This document shows positions 18,101-25,809 of a stretch of DNA of 64,000 bases, one piece after another (the stretch's first letter is position 1; the number at the start of each line of letters is the position of its first letter). A program made the position numbers and the translations under genes. The notes below the pieces were generated by a model. That model saw only the letters and a list, made by a program, of their open reading frames with translations, made no database searches and was not told the DNA's origin. The stretch is taken from contig JBBQWV010000017.1 in NCBI GenBank assembly GCA_038210275.1, forward strand, positions 22,545-86,544. The letters are read 5' to 3'. The stretch comes from PALSA-1296 sp038210275. Its GTDB lineage: Bacteria; Bacteroidota; Ignavibacteria; Palsa-1295.

Positions 18101-19420
18101 CGCGTCGTCGGAAAGCTTGACGTTCCGTACGGTTCGACAATTCTTGTTAAAGATAAAGAGGCGATCAAGAAGGGTCAGATGCTCTATGAGTGGGATCCAT
18201 ATAACGCCGTTATCATTTCCGAACATCCTGGTACGGTTAAATTCCGTGACTTCGTTGAGAACATCACTGTTCGCCGCGAGCCTGATGAACTTACCGGACA
18301 TATCCAGACAAGGACGATTGATTCGCGCGACCGCACGAAATCGCCGACCTTGGATATTATGGGCAAGGACGGAAATAAGATCATCAATTATATTATTCCG
18401 TCGAATGCACTCTTGCAGATCGAAGATGGCGAGAAGATCACGACAGGTACCGTACTTGTGAAGATCCACCGCGATTTCGGAAAATCAAGAGATATTACGG
18501 GAGGTCTGCCTCGAGTTACCGAGCTTTTCGAAGCCCGCTCGCCTTCAGATCCTGCAACCGTATCGGAAATTGACGGAACAGTCCATTTCGAAAAACCACG
18601 TCGTGGTTCGCGTGTTGTTGTCGTAACGGCGCATGACCGTACCGACCGTCGCGAATATACGATTCCTTTCGGAAAGCATATTCTTGTGCAGGAAGGCGAT
18701 GTCGTCCGTTCGGGCGAGCGTCTTTCGGATGGTTCTATTGATCCGCATGACATCTTGAAGATCAAGGGTGTTGCAGAAGTTCAGCAATACTTGGTGAATG
18801 AAATTCAGGAAGTGTATCGTATGCAGGGTGTGAAGATCTCTGATAAGCATATCGAGATCATTGTTCGTCAGATGCTTGGCAAGGTCAACATCACAAGCTC
18901 AGGCGATTCGCTGATGCTTGAGAACGACGAGATCGATAAGCAGAAAGTTGCGAAAGAGAATGACATCTTGCGCAATTCGGTATTCGTCACTAAGCGCGGT
19001 GATTCGAAATTCAAGATCGCGCAGATGGTGGATAAGAAGCGCTTCAAAGAGATCGCTAGCGAACTCAAGAAAAAAGGTAAGGCTGCGCCTGAAGCGCGTA
19101 ATGCCGAGCCTGTTCTTGGAGAGCCGGTACTTCTCGGAATCACGCAAGCTGCATTGACGACAGAGAGCTTCATCTCTGCCGCCAGCTTCCAGGAAACAAC
19201 GAAGGTACTAACCGAAGCCTCAATTCAGGCGAAGGTTGATACATTGTTAGGGTTGAAGGAGAATGTTATCGTGGGGCATCTTATCCCTGCCGGTACCGGA
19301 CTTCCGAAGTTCAAACAGCTTCTTGTTATCCCCGAAGATATGCAGGAAGGGCACTTGAGCCAGCTCGTGGTCGAAGAGCCAGTCGTCAGCAAACCCAAAC
19401 GCCAGAAAGTAGCGCTCTAA
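15152..19420 (+). CDS. rpoC: RNA polymerase beta-prime subunit
   Basis: The 1422-residue beta-prime subunit, carrying the catalytic magnesium site of RNA polymerase. The N-terminal zinc ribbon is at about residues 67-85 (CFCGKYKR, CDRCG). The invariant NADFDGDQMAVH is near residue 471, the bridge/trigger region includes GLADTALKTADAGYLTRRL, and a second zinc site CECPRGICALCYG lies near residue 882. The C-terminus includes GVSKFxxL-like repeats and LLGLKENVIVGHLIPAGTG. It follows rpoB by 126 nt in the same direction. The start ATG 15152 is preceded by an AGAAGG-type ribosome site. The protein is full length. Confidence 0.99.
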   Translation: MAYMLPMESPFKRFSQITISLASDESILNRSHGEVTKPETINYRSYRPEKDGLFCEKIFGPTRDWECFCGKYKRIRYKGIICDRCGVEVTTKSVRRERFGHIALAVPVVHIWYFRSLPNKIGHLLGMPTKDIEKIIYYESYTVVSAGTTGLPVKHLLTEEEYFRILDSLPAGNDNLHEDDPKKFIASIGGIAIQELLRRSDIENLSIDLRRAAREETSQLKRQEALKRLRTVEAFRNEEGLKIENRPEWMVLGVVPVIPPELRPLVPLEGGRFATSDLNDLYRRVIIRNNRLKRLMDIKAPEVILRNEKRMLQEAVDSLFDNSRRASAVKADTSRALKSLSDTLKGKQGRFRQNLLGKRVDYSGRSVIVVGPELKLHECGLPKEMAVELFKPFIIRKLIERGITKTVKSAKKHVERKTTDVWDILESIIDGHPIMLNRAPTLHRLGIQAFQPKLVEGRALQIHPLVCTAFNADFDGDQMAVHVPLSFEAQLEASTLMLSSHNIISPQNGEPIAVPGQDMVLGPYYLTKHKKGQLGEGMMFSGADEVIIAHNLNRLGIHAMIKVRINGKMIETTTGRVIFNKIVPPELGYLNELLTKKRLRQIISMCFRGVGILKTVEFLDKLKEMGFFYATKGGLSVSLSDIVVPKEKDEIINKAQAQVDDVQDKYLNGFITTGERYNKVIDIWTRATNRVADKLFETLQHDRDGFNPLYMMVDSGARGSKEQVRQLAGMRGLMAKPQKSLSGQTGELIENPILSNFYEGLSILEYFISTHGARKGLADTALKTADAGYLTRRLIDAAQDAIIALHDCGTIRGIPTSALKEGEDVKETLSERILGRVLQEDVIDPLTQKALVKAGAMVDEEVAAKIAQTSIETVLVRSVLTCECPRGICALCYGRNLTTHKLVEMGEAVGIIAAQSIGEPGTQLTLRTFHTGGTASLIASQSQVTSKFDGTIQYEGMKVIQNEAGESLVLSRSGLIDILDEDNRVVGKLDVPYGSTILVKDKEAIKKGQMLYEWDPYNAVIISEHPGTVKFRDFVENITVRREPDELTGHIQTRTIDSRDRTKSPTLDIMGKDGNKIINYIIPSNALLQIEDGEKITTGTVLVKIHRDFGKSRDITGGLPRVTELFEARSPSDPATVSEIDGTVHFEKPRRGSRVVVVTAHDRTDRREYTIPFGKHILVQEGDVVRSGERLSDGSIDPHDILKIKGVAEVQQYLVNEIQEVYRMQGVKISDKHIEIIVRQMLGKVNITSSGDSLMLENDEIDKQKVAKENDILRNSVFVTKRGDSKFKIAQMVDKKRFKEIASELKKKGKAAPEARNAEPVLGEPVLLGITQAALTTESFISAASFQETTKVLTEASIQAKVDTLLGLKENVIVGHLIPAGTGLPKFKQLLVIPEDMQEGHLSQLVVEEPVVSKPKRQKVAL

Positions 19421-19430
19421 GGAAAAGCTG

Positions 19431-19486
19431 AAATAGGAAATATGAGATATGAAACAGCCCGCCAATTTGGTGGGCTGTTTTTTTTC
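19431..19486 (+). terminator. rpoC terminator with degenerate heptamers in front
   Basis: The stem AACAGCCCGCCA / TGGTGGGCTGTT (19453-19479, one GU pair) is followed by eight or more T. Just before it the sequence reads as degenerate 7-mers (ATAGGAA, ATATGAG, ATATGAA) related to those between rpsB and tsf. It ends the rpoBC transcript. Confidence 0.9.
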
Positions 19487-19554
19487 ACGAAGATGAAATG
19501 AAATATCCAGATTTATGTTCATTTACCACTGGTAAAAACTGTTTTGGAGGGACT

Positions 19555-22143
19555 ATGAAAAAATATATCCTTGCGGTTCTATCGTTAATTATGACTTGCA
19601 GTGTTGCAAATGCTCAACATTCGAATGCCATACAAATTCATTCCCCTGCTCCCAACGAAGAAATTTGCCTTGCCTCTTCGATTCCCATTTCTGCTTCATT
19701 CAAAAATAATGATACCATTAGCCGCACGATTATTGCTCGCTTTGTGATACGGAATATCGTTACAAATATCGCCGATTATTTTAACGCTGATACTCTTCGT
19801 AATATTTCTCCCGGTGCTTCAATAGATACAATATTTACTCCATATATAACGAATCCAAATATCTTAAATCAGCTTGGATCATTTCTCGCTTGCGCAAGTA
19901 TTGTCGCACTCGATTCAGCAGGGTATCCGATCACTGATTGGACATTTGCAGATTCCTCTTGCGTTCGTATCTTCGGCATTCGGACTACTGCTCTGCCATT
20001 TAATGAACCTTCCGATGGCTACAGCAAAACATTAAAAAGCGATATTCCCGATCAGACGAAGTGGGTTTCATTAGGAGCGACAATTGTGGATGGTAATCTT
20101 GAAACTTGGGATCCGCCGCCGCCTCGATATGATGATTCATCAGGTGGCGTTGGACCGGATGGCTTGCTTGATCCGGTTATCCGCCTTGATCGCTCCGATG
20201 CAAATAATAAATTATATGATGGTAGCGGAGTCGGTGATACCCTCATAAGTTTTCCGTTCAATTTGTTAGGGCAGACAAAATGTATTCTTGCCTTTGATTT
20301 TATGCGCGGAGGTAGAAATCTTTATCCTGATCTTTGGGATTCTCAGATGATGCTTGGTCCCGAGCAAACTGTATTGAATAAAAATGGAGAAGTCTTACGT
20401 TCCGGCGATTCGCTTATACTGGAATTCAAAGATACCTCCGAATCTTCATGTAATCCTAATCTTTGGAATAGGATCGCAGCAATTGATGGCGGTCTCGATG
20501 CTGAATTCCAGAGTTGCCTGGTCAAATTAAATGTTGCTTCAGCAACTTTGAAAATAACGGGTAAAGCGCCTGATACAATAGCGTTTTCTCAGAATTATTT
20601 TAATTCGAAATTCAGATACCGTTTACGCCTGAAAGCGAATAATAATGCTGACGGTACCTCGTCCACTAAAGATGATGACGACCCATGGTATATTGATAAT
20701 ATATCGCTCCAAGTTCCGAGACGTCCGGAAATAGAAGTCAGATGGGTGCGTGTCGTTACGCCTTATACGAAAATTCCTTTTTCAGCAGCATCGGCATTGC
20801 CGGTATATTTCAGTGTCAGAAATAATGAGACGGATGTTGCGATCGGATTTCCGGTAAACGTCTTGATCCTCGATAGCAAAGGGGATACGGCATATTTCCA
20901 AACAATTTCAGTTCATAGCCTTCGTGGAGGTGCTGATACAGTAGTCAGGCTGCCTGATTGGAATGCACAACATTTTGTAACTGATAAATTTCCAATCACA
21001 TTTACGGTAAACGCTGCTCTTGCAAGTTCATCGTACGATAATTATACCCAAGATAACGGTACATTTTCTACATTTTATCTTAATTGCGATGTCAGCGCAA
21101 ATGCTATTCAGGAATTTGCATACGATGATGGTATCAATGACATTCCAGCGATTACCAGGATTGTCAATGCGGGAATAGGATTTAGTAATTCGAGCGGAAG
21201 CTATGCGATGAAATTTACATTACCGCATAGCGATACTGTTTTTGGCGGTCGTATCTATTTTACCGATGCAAGTGGATCGCCGGATGGAATTAGAATTTCC
21301 CTCTTCAAAGATGATCCTATTAATTGTACACCCGGCGAAATTTTTAAACGAGCAGATGGTAGCGATGTTATGCTGACGGATGTACGCCGAGGAAATCTCT
21401 TTAATCAATTCTGGCCGTATTATTTTCCTACGCCTGCAGTTGTTCCAGCAGGTAGTTACTGGTTAGTCATCAGTCAATTAGGATTAAATAATTTTCAGAT
21501 GGGCGGCAACGTTTCACGCGGCGGCGGTAGTATTACTGTTGCCGATAGCATCGCTCCGCATATATCACCAATTTATTCAAGTCCGTATGGTACGCAGTGG
21601 TCGCCGACCAAAAACAACGGTGATGTAAGTTGTGCCTATGCTATCGAAACTCCGGCAGCAAGCGGTAATTGGAAAAAATGGATGCCCGAAAGCGGATGGT
21701 GGCCGACAAATTTTAGCGGCACAGGAAATCAACAAGTCACTTGGAATCCAAATATTGCCCCGCCATTTAATCGAGGAGGATCTTTTCTGCCGTTAATGCG
21801 AGTAATGGTAGGAAGTGTGAGCACTCCATATAACAAAATCACTGTCAACAAACGGAGGGATTTTGGATTCGATGAGATCTATCCAAATCCGATAACTTCA
21901 GCCTCAGCTTCGGTAGAATTACATTTTATTCTTTCTGAAGATGGTCTCGCAACACTAATTATTTATGATGAGATGGGCAGGGAAGTTCGGAGATTAATTA
22001 GAAGCACATTTGAAAAGGGAAAACATGTTGAGCGATGGGATGGGAGAGATGCAAACGGATCAACTTTAAGTCAGGGGATATATTTTTGCCGATTAACTGA
22101 AAGAGGGAAGAGTGCTTCAGCAAAACTAATTATTGTGAAATAA
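19555..22143 (+). CDS. Large T9SS-secreted protein of unknown function
   Basis: An 862-residue protein. The ATG at 19555 follows a TGGAGGG ribosome site and starts a signal peptide (KKYILAVLSLIMTCSVANA); the ORF opens 57 nt earlier but without either sign. The body consists of immunoglobulin-like and jelly-roll-like beta regions (VDGNLETWDPPP, DDPWYIDNISLQVPRRPEIEV). The last 85 residues form a FlgD-like/T9SS type-A sorting domain (IYPNPITSASASVELHF, YDEMGREVRRL, WDGRDANGS, LSQGIYFCRL). No enzyme motif was recognised. It is convergent with the next T9SS gene, with two hairpins between them. Confidence 0.82.
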   Translation: MKKYILAVLSLIMTCSVANAQHSNAIQIHSPAPNEEICLASSIPISASFKNNDTISRTIIARFVIRNIVTNIADYFNADTLRNISPGASIDTIFTPYITNPNILNQLGSFLACASIVALDSAGYPITDWTFADSSCVRIFGIRTTALPFNEPSDGYSKTLKSDIPDQTKWVSLGATIVDGNLETWDPPPPRYDDSSGGVGPDGLLDPVIRLDRSDANNKLYDGSGVGDTLISFPFNLLGQTKCILAFDFMRGGRNLYPDLWDSQMMLGPEQTVLNKNGEVLRSGDSLILEFKDTSESSCNPNLWNRIAAIDGGLDAEFQSCLVKLNVASATLKITGKAPDTIAFSQNYFNSKFRYRLRLKANNNADGTSSTKDDDDPWYIDNISLQVPRRPEIEVRWVRVVTPYTKIPFSAASALPVYFSVRNNETDVAIGFPVNVLILDSKGDTAYFQTISVHSLRGGADTVVRLPDWNAQHFVTDKFPITFTVNAALASSSYDNYTQDNGTFSTFYLNCDVSANAIQEFAYDDGINDIPAITRIVNAGIGFSNSSGSYAMKFTLPHSDTVFGGRIYFTDASGSPDGIRISLFKDDPINCTPGEIFKRADGSDVMLTDVRRGNLFNQFWPYYFPTPAVVPAGSYWLVISQLGLNNFQMGGNVSRGGGSITVADSIAPHISPIYSSPYGTQWSPTKNNGDVSCAYAIETPAASGNWKKWMPESGWWPTNFSGTGNQQVTWNPNIAPPFNRGGSFLPLMRVMVGSVSTPYNKITVNKRRDFGFDEIYPNPITSASASVELHFILSEDGLATLIIYDEMGREVRRLIRSTFEKGKHVERWDGRDANGSTLSQGIYFCRLTERGKSASAKLIIVK

Positions 22144-22147
22144 AAAC

Positions 22148-22172
22148 AGCCCGCCAATTTGGCGGGCTTATT
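22148..22172 (+). terminator. Terminator after T9SS gene
   Basis: Stem AGCCCGCC / GGCGGGCT with loop AATTT, 5 nt after the stop codon, followed by a short T/A-rich tail. The loop and stem resemble the rpoC terminator (shared CAGCCCGCCAATTTGG), so the two were probably copied from a common element. Confidence 0.75.
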
Positions 22173-22179
22173 AATTTCG

Positions 22180-22207
22180 GTAGAGACGCGCCATGGCGCG
22201 TCTCTAC
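22180..22207. repeat. Perfect 28-bp palindrome
   Basis: A perfect palindrome with arms GTAGAGACGCGCC around a central AT. It lies between two convergent genes. As a cruciform or RNA hairpin it could stop transcription from both sides. Palindromes beginning GTAGAGACG are, to my recollection, a recurrent small repeat type in cyanobacteria and some Bacteroidota. Confidence 0.9.
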
Positions 22208-22216
22208 GGAGTTACA

Positions 22217-23644
22217 TTATTCAATGATAAACCGATCATAGCTCTGAATCGTCTTGCCCGATTCATCAGTTCCACTGATATGCAAGATATATGTTCCTGC
22301 CGGTTGATTCGATTTCCATATCCATTTCTCTGATGCAGTTTCTTTTGTGATGACTCTGCCAAGAAGATCAAGCACTTCGATCTTTGCATTGCTGATGCCC
22401 GGAAGATCAACGGTGATCTCGCCATGAGAGGGATTGGGATAAATTGCAAAACGCTCATCGTTAGAAATTGTCTTTACTGCTGCTTGTATCCCATTTTTCC
22501 GCAAACCCTGTAACGGAAAATCCATCGAAATAAAACCGTTCTCTGCGGTGATAATTACTTCGTCGTAATAGACTCCATTCGTCACCGTCGTCATCGCAAC
22601 TGTTACCGACATTGATTGTCCGGGAGTTAAGATGAACGGCAAAGTATTTGTTGGCTGAATATCAGTGATGGCAAAACTCTTTCCGTTCTTGAGCGATACA
22701 TTTGTGATCTTTAAATTCGTCGTACCGTTATTCTTGAAATTAAATGTTTGCGTAGTCACCGAGTTGTCGCTAATCATCGCCAACACATCCGTTGAGCCTG
22801 CAGCAAGGGAAGTGGAAGTCGTGGGGTCGGTAGGCGGAATTGCAACGCCTGGTAATGTCAGATATCCTTGACTGCATACTTGATTTCCGTCGTTTGCAGC
22901 CCATGCCAATCTTCCCACGGCACGGTAGGTGACATTCGGAATATTGGATCTTGGACTATAAGTAATCGTAAATGTTTTTGTTTCCTGCGCAGATAATGTG
23001 TAAGGGAAAGTGATCCCACTTATTGCAAAAGAAGAATTATCATAACCATATTCATCATTCAATGATCGTGATACGACGATAGGAGTGCGTCGATTGCTGG
23101 TGATAGTAACCGTATGGGACACATCGCCATCCATGAGGATAGGACCAAAAATATCTGCATCCATTGACGTGCTGACACATTGTTTTTTCAACAGTGTATC
23201 AACTTTGCGGAAGCCCAGCATACTACCTGAAAGTTGACCGGTATTCGAGCCTATGCTGTAGCCGATGGTCATATAAAGATAATTCGCTCCACCTGAATCG
23301 GGTCCGTTGCCTGCCGTCGGTGAATAGCAAAGATCGGCAATTGAGACGATCTCACCGGGAAGCAGAATCGTTGGAAGAGTAGGGACCGCTTTTGCTGTTA
23401 AGATCCCATTATTATATTGATCTCCGATAACGGAGTTGATGATAAGTGGTTTGCCTACTGAATTCTGCAAATAAAGAGTATGACACTCTGATTTCCCTGC
23501 TTCCACAGTATCGAAATTTTGTAGGTAGAATAACGTATTGGTTGTTGATGCAAAATTAATAGTATCACTTTGAGCATGGATACTCTGCAGCTTTCCAAAT
23601 AAACAAAGCAGTACGAAAATGGTGACTAAATATCTCGTTTTCAT
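22217..23644 (-). CDS. T9SS-secreted choice-of-anchor-type protein
   Basis: A 475-residue protein with a signal peptide (KTRYLVTIFVLLCLFGKLQSIHA). It has two or three immunoglobulin-like repeats of the choice-of-anchor D/ASH kind (AGKSECHTLYLQNSVGKPL; TTQTFNFKNNGTTNLKITNV). The C-terminus is a T9SS type-A sorting domain (FAIYPNPSHGEITVDLPG, VLDLLGRVIT, PAGTYILHISG). No catalytic motif is visible. It is monocistronic and convergent with the 19555 gene. A structural or adhesive surface role is only inferred from its domains. Confidence 0.82.
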   Translation of the reverse strand: MKTRYLVTIFVLLCLFGKLQSIHAQSDTINFASTTNTLFYLQNFDTVEAGKSECHTLYLQNSVGKPLIINSVIGDQYNNGILTAKAVPTLPTILLPGEIVSIADLCYSPTAGNGPDSGGANYLYMTIGYSIGSNTGQLSGSMLGFRKVDTLLKKQCVSTSMDADIFGPILMDGDVSHTVTITSNRRTPIVVSRSLNDEYGYDNSSFAISGITFPYTLSAQETKTFTITYSPRSNIPNVTYRAVGRLAWAANDGNQVCSQGYLTLPGVAIPPTDPTTSTSLAAGSTDVLAMISDNSVTTQTFNFKNNGTTNLKITNVSLKNGKSFAITDIQPTNTLPFILTPGQSMSVTVAMTTVTNGVYYDEVIITAENGFISMDFPLQGLRKNGIQAAVKTISNDERFAIYPNPSHGEITVDLPGISNAKIEVLDLLGRVITKETASEKWIWKSNQPAGTYILHISGTDESGKTIQSYDRFIIE

Positions 23645-23880
23645 TTTGATTCTTTCGATTGGTTGATGAAATGATAGATAACTACATAACTAGAATGCTT
23701 TTGGAAGGCAAAAGTTACAGCTATCAAGCATTAAATTGAAGGAGGCTTCTTTCTGTGGAATTTTGTGGTAAAAATTCCTAAGAATCCTGAGAATTACAAA
23801 TATTTCCAAAATCCTCAAAAAAATCTTTCGCGATTCCAGCCTGATTTCGCCGATTTTGAAAATAGTTTGGTTTGGGCACC

Positions 23881-23911
23881 TTGACAAAAGCATATTTCGT
23901 TCGTATATTTG
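23881..23911 (+). promoter_or_regulatory. Promoter, probably of rplK-rplA
   Basis: TTGACA and TATATT are separated by 17 nt, a textbook sigma-70-type layout. The -10 part also reads TATATTTG, matching the Bacteroidota -7 consensus TAnnTTTG. Transcription from here would give a leader of about 625 nt before rplK. Confidence 0.65.
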
Positions 23912-24134
23912 CATTACAAAGTTCGACAAAGTATATTTTTGTATGAATTTTTAGCATCTTACGTCCTGTATGATGCTTCTGAAACCCACAATCCAGCCTT
24001 CTATTCCTTTTGATATTTTGCCCTTTGGCATCTGGGCGTGATCCTGCCGGTAAACGGATAAAAATAAAGAGAGAGATATTAGGAAGCGATTTGCAACCGT
24101 AGGGTTGTGTCTTTTCAGACTTTTCGGTATATGC

Positions 24135-24161
24135 CGGATGATGACCGCTACTCATCATCCG
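24135..24161 (+). other. Hairpin in rplK leader
   Basis: A perfect 10-bp stem (CGGATGATGA / TCATCATCCG) with a 7-nt loop. No T run follows, so it is a structural element of the leader and not a terminator. Confidence 0.55.
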
Positions 24162-24173
24162 TCTGCCGAATTT

Positions 24174-24219
24174 AGTAGCAAGTAGCAAGTAGCAAAGTAG
24201 TAAGTAGTAAGTAGCAAGT
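24174..24219. repeat. Tandem 7-bp repeats (AGTAGCA/AGTAGTA)
   Basis: Three AGTAGCA units, one extra A, two AGTAGTA units, then another AGTAGCA. The 7-bp period is exact. The unit type differs from the other heptamer blocks in the window, but the period is the same. Confidence 0.85.
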
Positions 24220-24341
24220 CCGCAATTGGCGGATTCGTTTTTGATCGGAGAGTGATCCTCAGAAGGGATATCGCTGCGATCTGTTCATTGACAATTGAAA
24301 AAATTAGCTTCGCAGCGCCGGGGACAGGGAATGTCTTGAAA

Positions 24342-24417
24342 CTGGATTTGGTGAGATTAATATGATTAAGATGATTTGGGATCCCTATCTTCTTAATCCC
24401 TAATCTCGCAAATCCAG
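24342..24417. repeat. Imperfect inverted repeat in rplK leader
   Basis: Left arm CTGGATTTGgtGAGATTA, right arm the complement of CTGGATTTGcGAGATTA: 16 matched bases with one bulge. The loop itself contains ATTAATATGATTAAGATGATT-like near-repeats. The transcript would form a long hairpin. Confidence 0.75.
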
Positions 24418-24461
24418 GTTCAGACGAACTATTCCTCCGAAATTCCGTTATATGCCGCTCT

Positions 24462-24526
24462 CCGACTTAGGTTGGAGGTAAATATGTGGGAGTCCGGTCC
24501 GCCAGGATAGGACGCCAATTACCACT
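24462..24526 (+). promoter_or_regulatory. Candidate L1-binding autoregulatory leader of the L11 operon
   Basis: GTGG (24486-24489) pairs with CCAC (24522-24525), enclosing an asymmetric internal loop (GAG opposite CAATTA) and an inner stem GTCC/GGAC. This is the shape of the L1 site on 23S rRNA and on L11-operon mRNAs. A second hairpin, CTCCGAC/GGTTGGAG, lies directly before it. Excess L1 would bind here and block translation of rplK-rplA. Identified by eye; a covariance model would settle it. Confidence 0.6.
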
Positions 24527-24540
24527 AAATATATACAACA

Positions 24541-24966
24541 ATGGCTAAAAAGATCACAGGTTATATTAAGCTGCAGATCCCCGGAGGCAAGGCTACGCCA
24601 GCACCACCGGTTGGTCCCGCTCTTGGACAAAAGGGCGTGAACATTATGGAGTTCTGTAAGCAGTTCAACGCAAAAACGGCAAAGGCTGATGGAATGATCA
24701 CGCCCGTCGTTATCACGGTGTATTCTGATAAATCTTTCACGTTCGTCACCAAGACTCCTCCGGCAGCTGTTCTGCTTCTGAAGGCTTCGGGACTTGCGAA
24801 GGGTTCGAAGGAATCAAATCGTTCAAAAGTAGGCAAAGTCAACTCGAAGCAGATTCGAGAGATTGCCGAATTAAAAATGCCTGATCTCAATGCCGCTTCT
24901 TTGGAAGCAGCGATGAGCATGGTTTCCGGTACTGCCCGCTCGATGGGCTTAACAGTGGAGGGATAA
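24541..24966 (+). CDS. rplK: 50S ribosomal protein L11
   Basis: A 141-residue protein that binds 23S rRNA in the GTPase-associated centre of the large subunit. It is recognised by KLQIPGGKATPAPPVGPALG near the start, MITPVVITVYSDKSFTF, KTPPAAVLLLKA and the C-terminal signature IREIAELKMPDLNA. Full length. The start ATG follows the L1-type leader. rplA follows after 5 nt. secE and nusG, the usual upstream neighbours, are absent. Confidence 0.99.
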   Translation: MAKKITGYIKLQIPGGKATPAPPVGPALGQKGVNIMEFCKQFNAKTAKADGMITPVVITVYSDKSFTFVTKTPPAAVLLLKASGLAKGSKESNRSKVGKVNSKQIREIAELKMPDLNAASLEAAMSMVSGTARSMGLTVEG

Positions 24967-24971
24967 TAACC

Positions 24972-25673
24972 ATGGCACATCACGGAAAACGTTACGACAA
25001 TTTAAAGAAGAAAGCCGACGCTACAAAGCCAATGCTCATCGCAGAGGCAGTGAAGCAGGTCAAAGGACTTGCGACGGCAAAGTTCGATGAATCAATTGAT
25101 ATTGCGATCAACTTAGGAATTGATCCGCGTAAAGCCGATCAGGCGATCCGCGGTACGGTTGCACTTCCGCACGGTATCGGTAAGACGGTTCACGTCACGG
25201 TTGTGACGAAGAATCATGAAACCGCTGCCCGCGAAGCAGGCGCTGATGAAGTTGGATTTGAGAATATCCTCGAGAAGATCAAAGGCGGATGGACTGCGAC
25301 TGATGTTATCGTTGCAACTCCTGAAGTCATGGGCGAACTCGGAAAGCTCGGAAGAGTATTAGGACCTCGCGGTCTTATGCCGAATCCTAAATCCGGAACA
25401 GTAACAACTGACGTCGCGACTGCGGTGAAAGAAGTGAAAGCTGGTAAGATCGAATTCCGCGTTGATAAAGGCGGCAACGTCCATTCAACAGTCGGCAAGG
25501 CTTCGTTCGATGCAGCGAAGTTAACCGATAATATCAATATGTTCATCAATACCATCATGCGCGCCAAGCCGGGTTCGGCAAAGGGACATTACCTCAAGGG
25601 TATTGTTATCTCGAGCACGATGGGACCGAGCGTCAGAATTGATACAGCAGATGCTATTAAAGCCCATGCTTAA
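24972..25673 (+). CDS. rplA: 50S ribosomal protein L1
   Basis: A 233-residue protein of the L1 stalk, which moves deacylated tRNA out of the E site; it is also the repressor of its own operon. Motifs include DESIDIAINLGIDPRKADQ, VALPHGIGKTVHV, LGRVLGPRGLMPNPKSGTV and the C-terminal TMGPSVRIDTADA. Full length. It is cotranscribed with rplK. The operon ends at the terminator at 25706, so rplJ and rplL are not part of it, unlike in most bacteria. Confidence 0.99.
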   Translation: MAHHGKRYDNLKKKADATKPMLIAEAVKQVKGLATAKFDESIDIAINLGIDPRKADQAIRGTVALPHGIGKTVHVTVVTKNHETAAREAGADEVGFENILEKIKGGWTATDVIVATPEVMGELGKLGRVLGPRGLMPNPKSGTVTTDVATAVKEVKAGKIEFRVDKGGNVHSTVGKASFDAAKLTDNINMFINTIMRAKPGSAKGHYLKGIVISSTMGPSVRIDTADAIKAHA

Positions 25674-25705
25674 GTAATTACGAAATTATAAAATTACGAA
25701 TTACG
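25674..25705. repeat. Heptamer-type repeats after rplA
   Basis: TTACGAA units with a degenerate spacer (TTACGAA, ATTATAAAA, TTACGAA, TTACGA) fill the gap between the rplA stop and its terminator. Confidence 0.6.
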
Positions 25706-25730
25706 AGGGCTGGAATTTCCAGCCCTTTTG
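25706..25730 (+). terminator. rplKA terminator
   Basis: Stem AGGGCTGGA / TCCAGCCCT with a 3-nt loop, followed by TTTTGATTTT. It lies 32 nt after the rplA stop. Confidence 0.9.
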
Positions 25731-25757
25731 ATTTTCGGAAAGTAAATTGTGTACAAC

Positions 25758-25800
25758 GTCATTGCGAGGAGGACGTTAGTCCGACGAAGCAATCTAAAAC
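25758..25800 (+). repeat. Dispersed hairpin element, family 1, left half only
   Basis: A single arm (GTCATTGCGAGGAGG through GAAGCAATCTAAAAC) without its partner. It ends 9 nt before the DUF3052 start codon, so it must form part of that gene's promoter or leader. Confidence 0.8.
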
Positions 25801-25809
25801 TTTAGTCGT

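Larger units (their letters stand above)
23645..24540 (+). other. Long intergenic region and rplK leader
   Basis: Nearly 900 nt without a convincing gene. It holds a promoter (23881-23911), several hairpins (AGCATC/GATGCT near 23954-23977; a perfect 10-bp stem at 24135-24161), a block of 7-bp repeats (24174-24219), a long imperfect inverted repeat (24342-24417) and an L1-type binding site next to rplK. Minus-strand open frames across it have no family resemblance and cut through these structures, so they are judged spurious. No tRNA was found. Confidence 0.6.

Noticed and set aside
23690..24188. Minus-strand open frames in the rplK upstream region
   Set aside because: They overlap each other, the promoter and the leader hairpins, and have no recognisable domain.
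24174..24219. CRISPR-like short repeats
   Set aside because: The units are 7 bp in direct tandem without spacers, and no cas gene is present.
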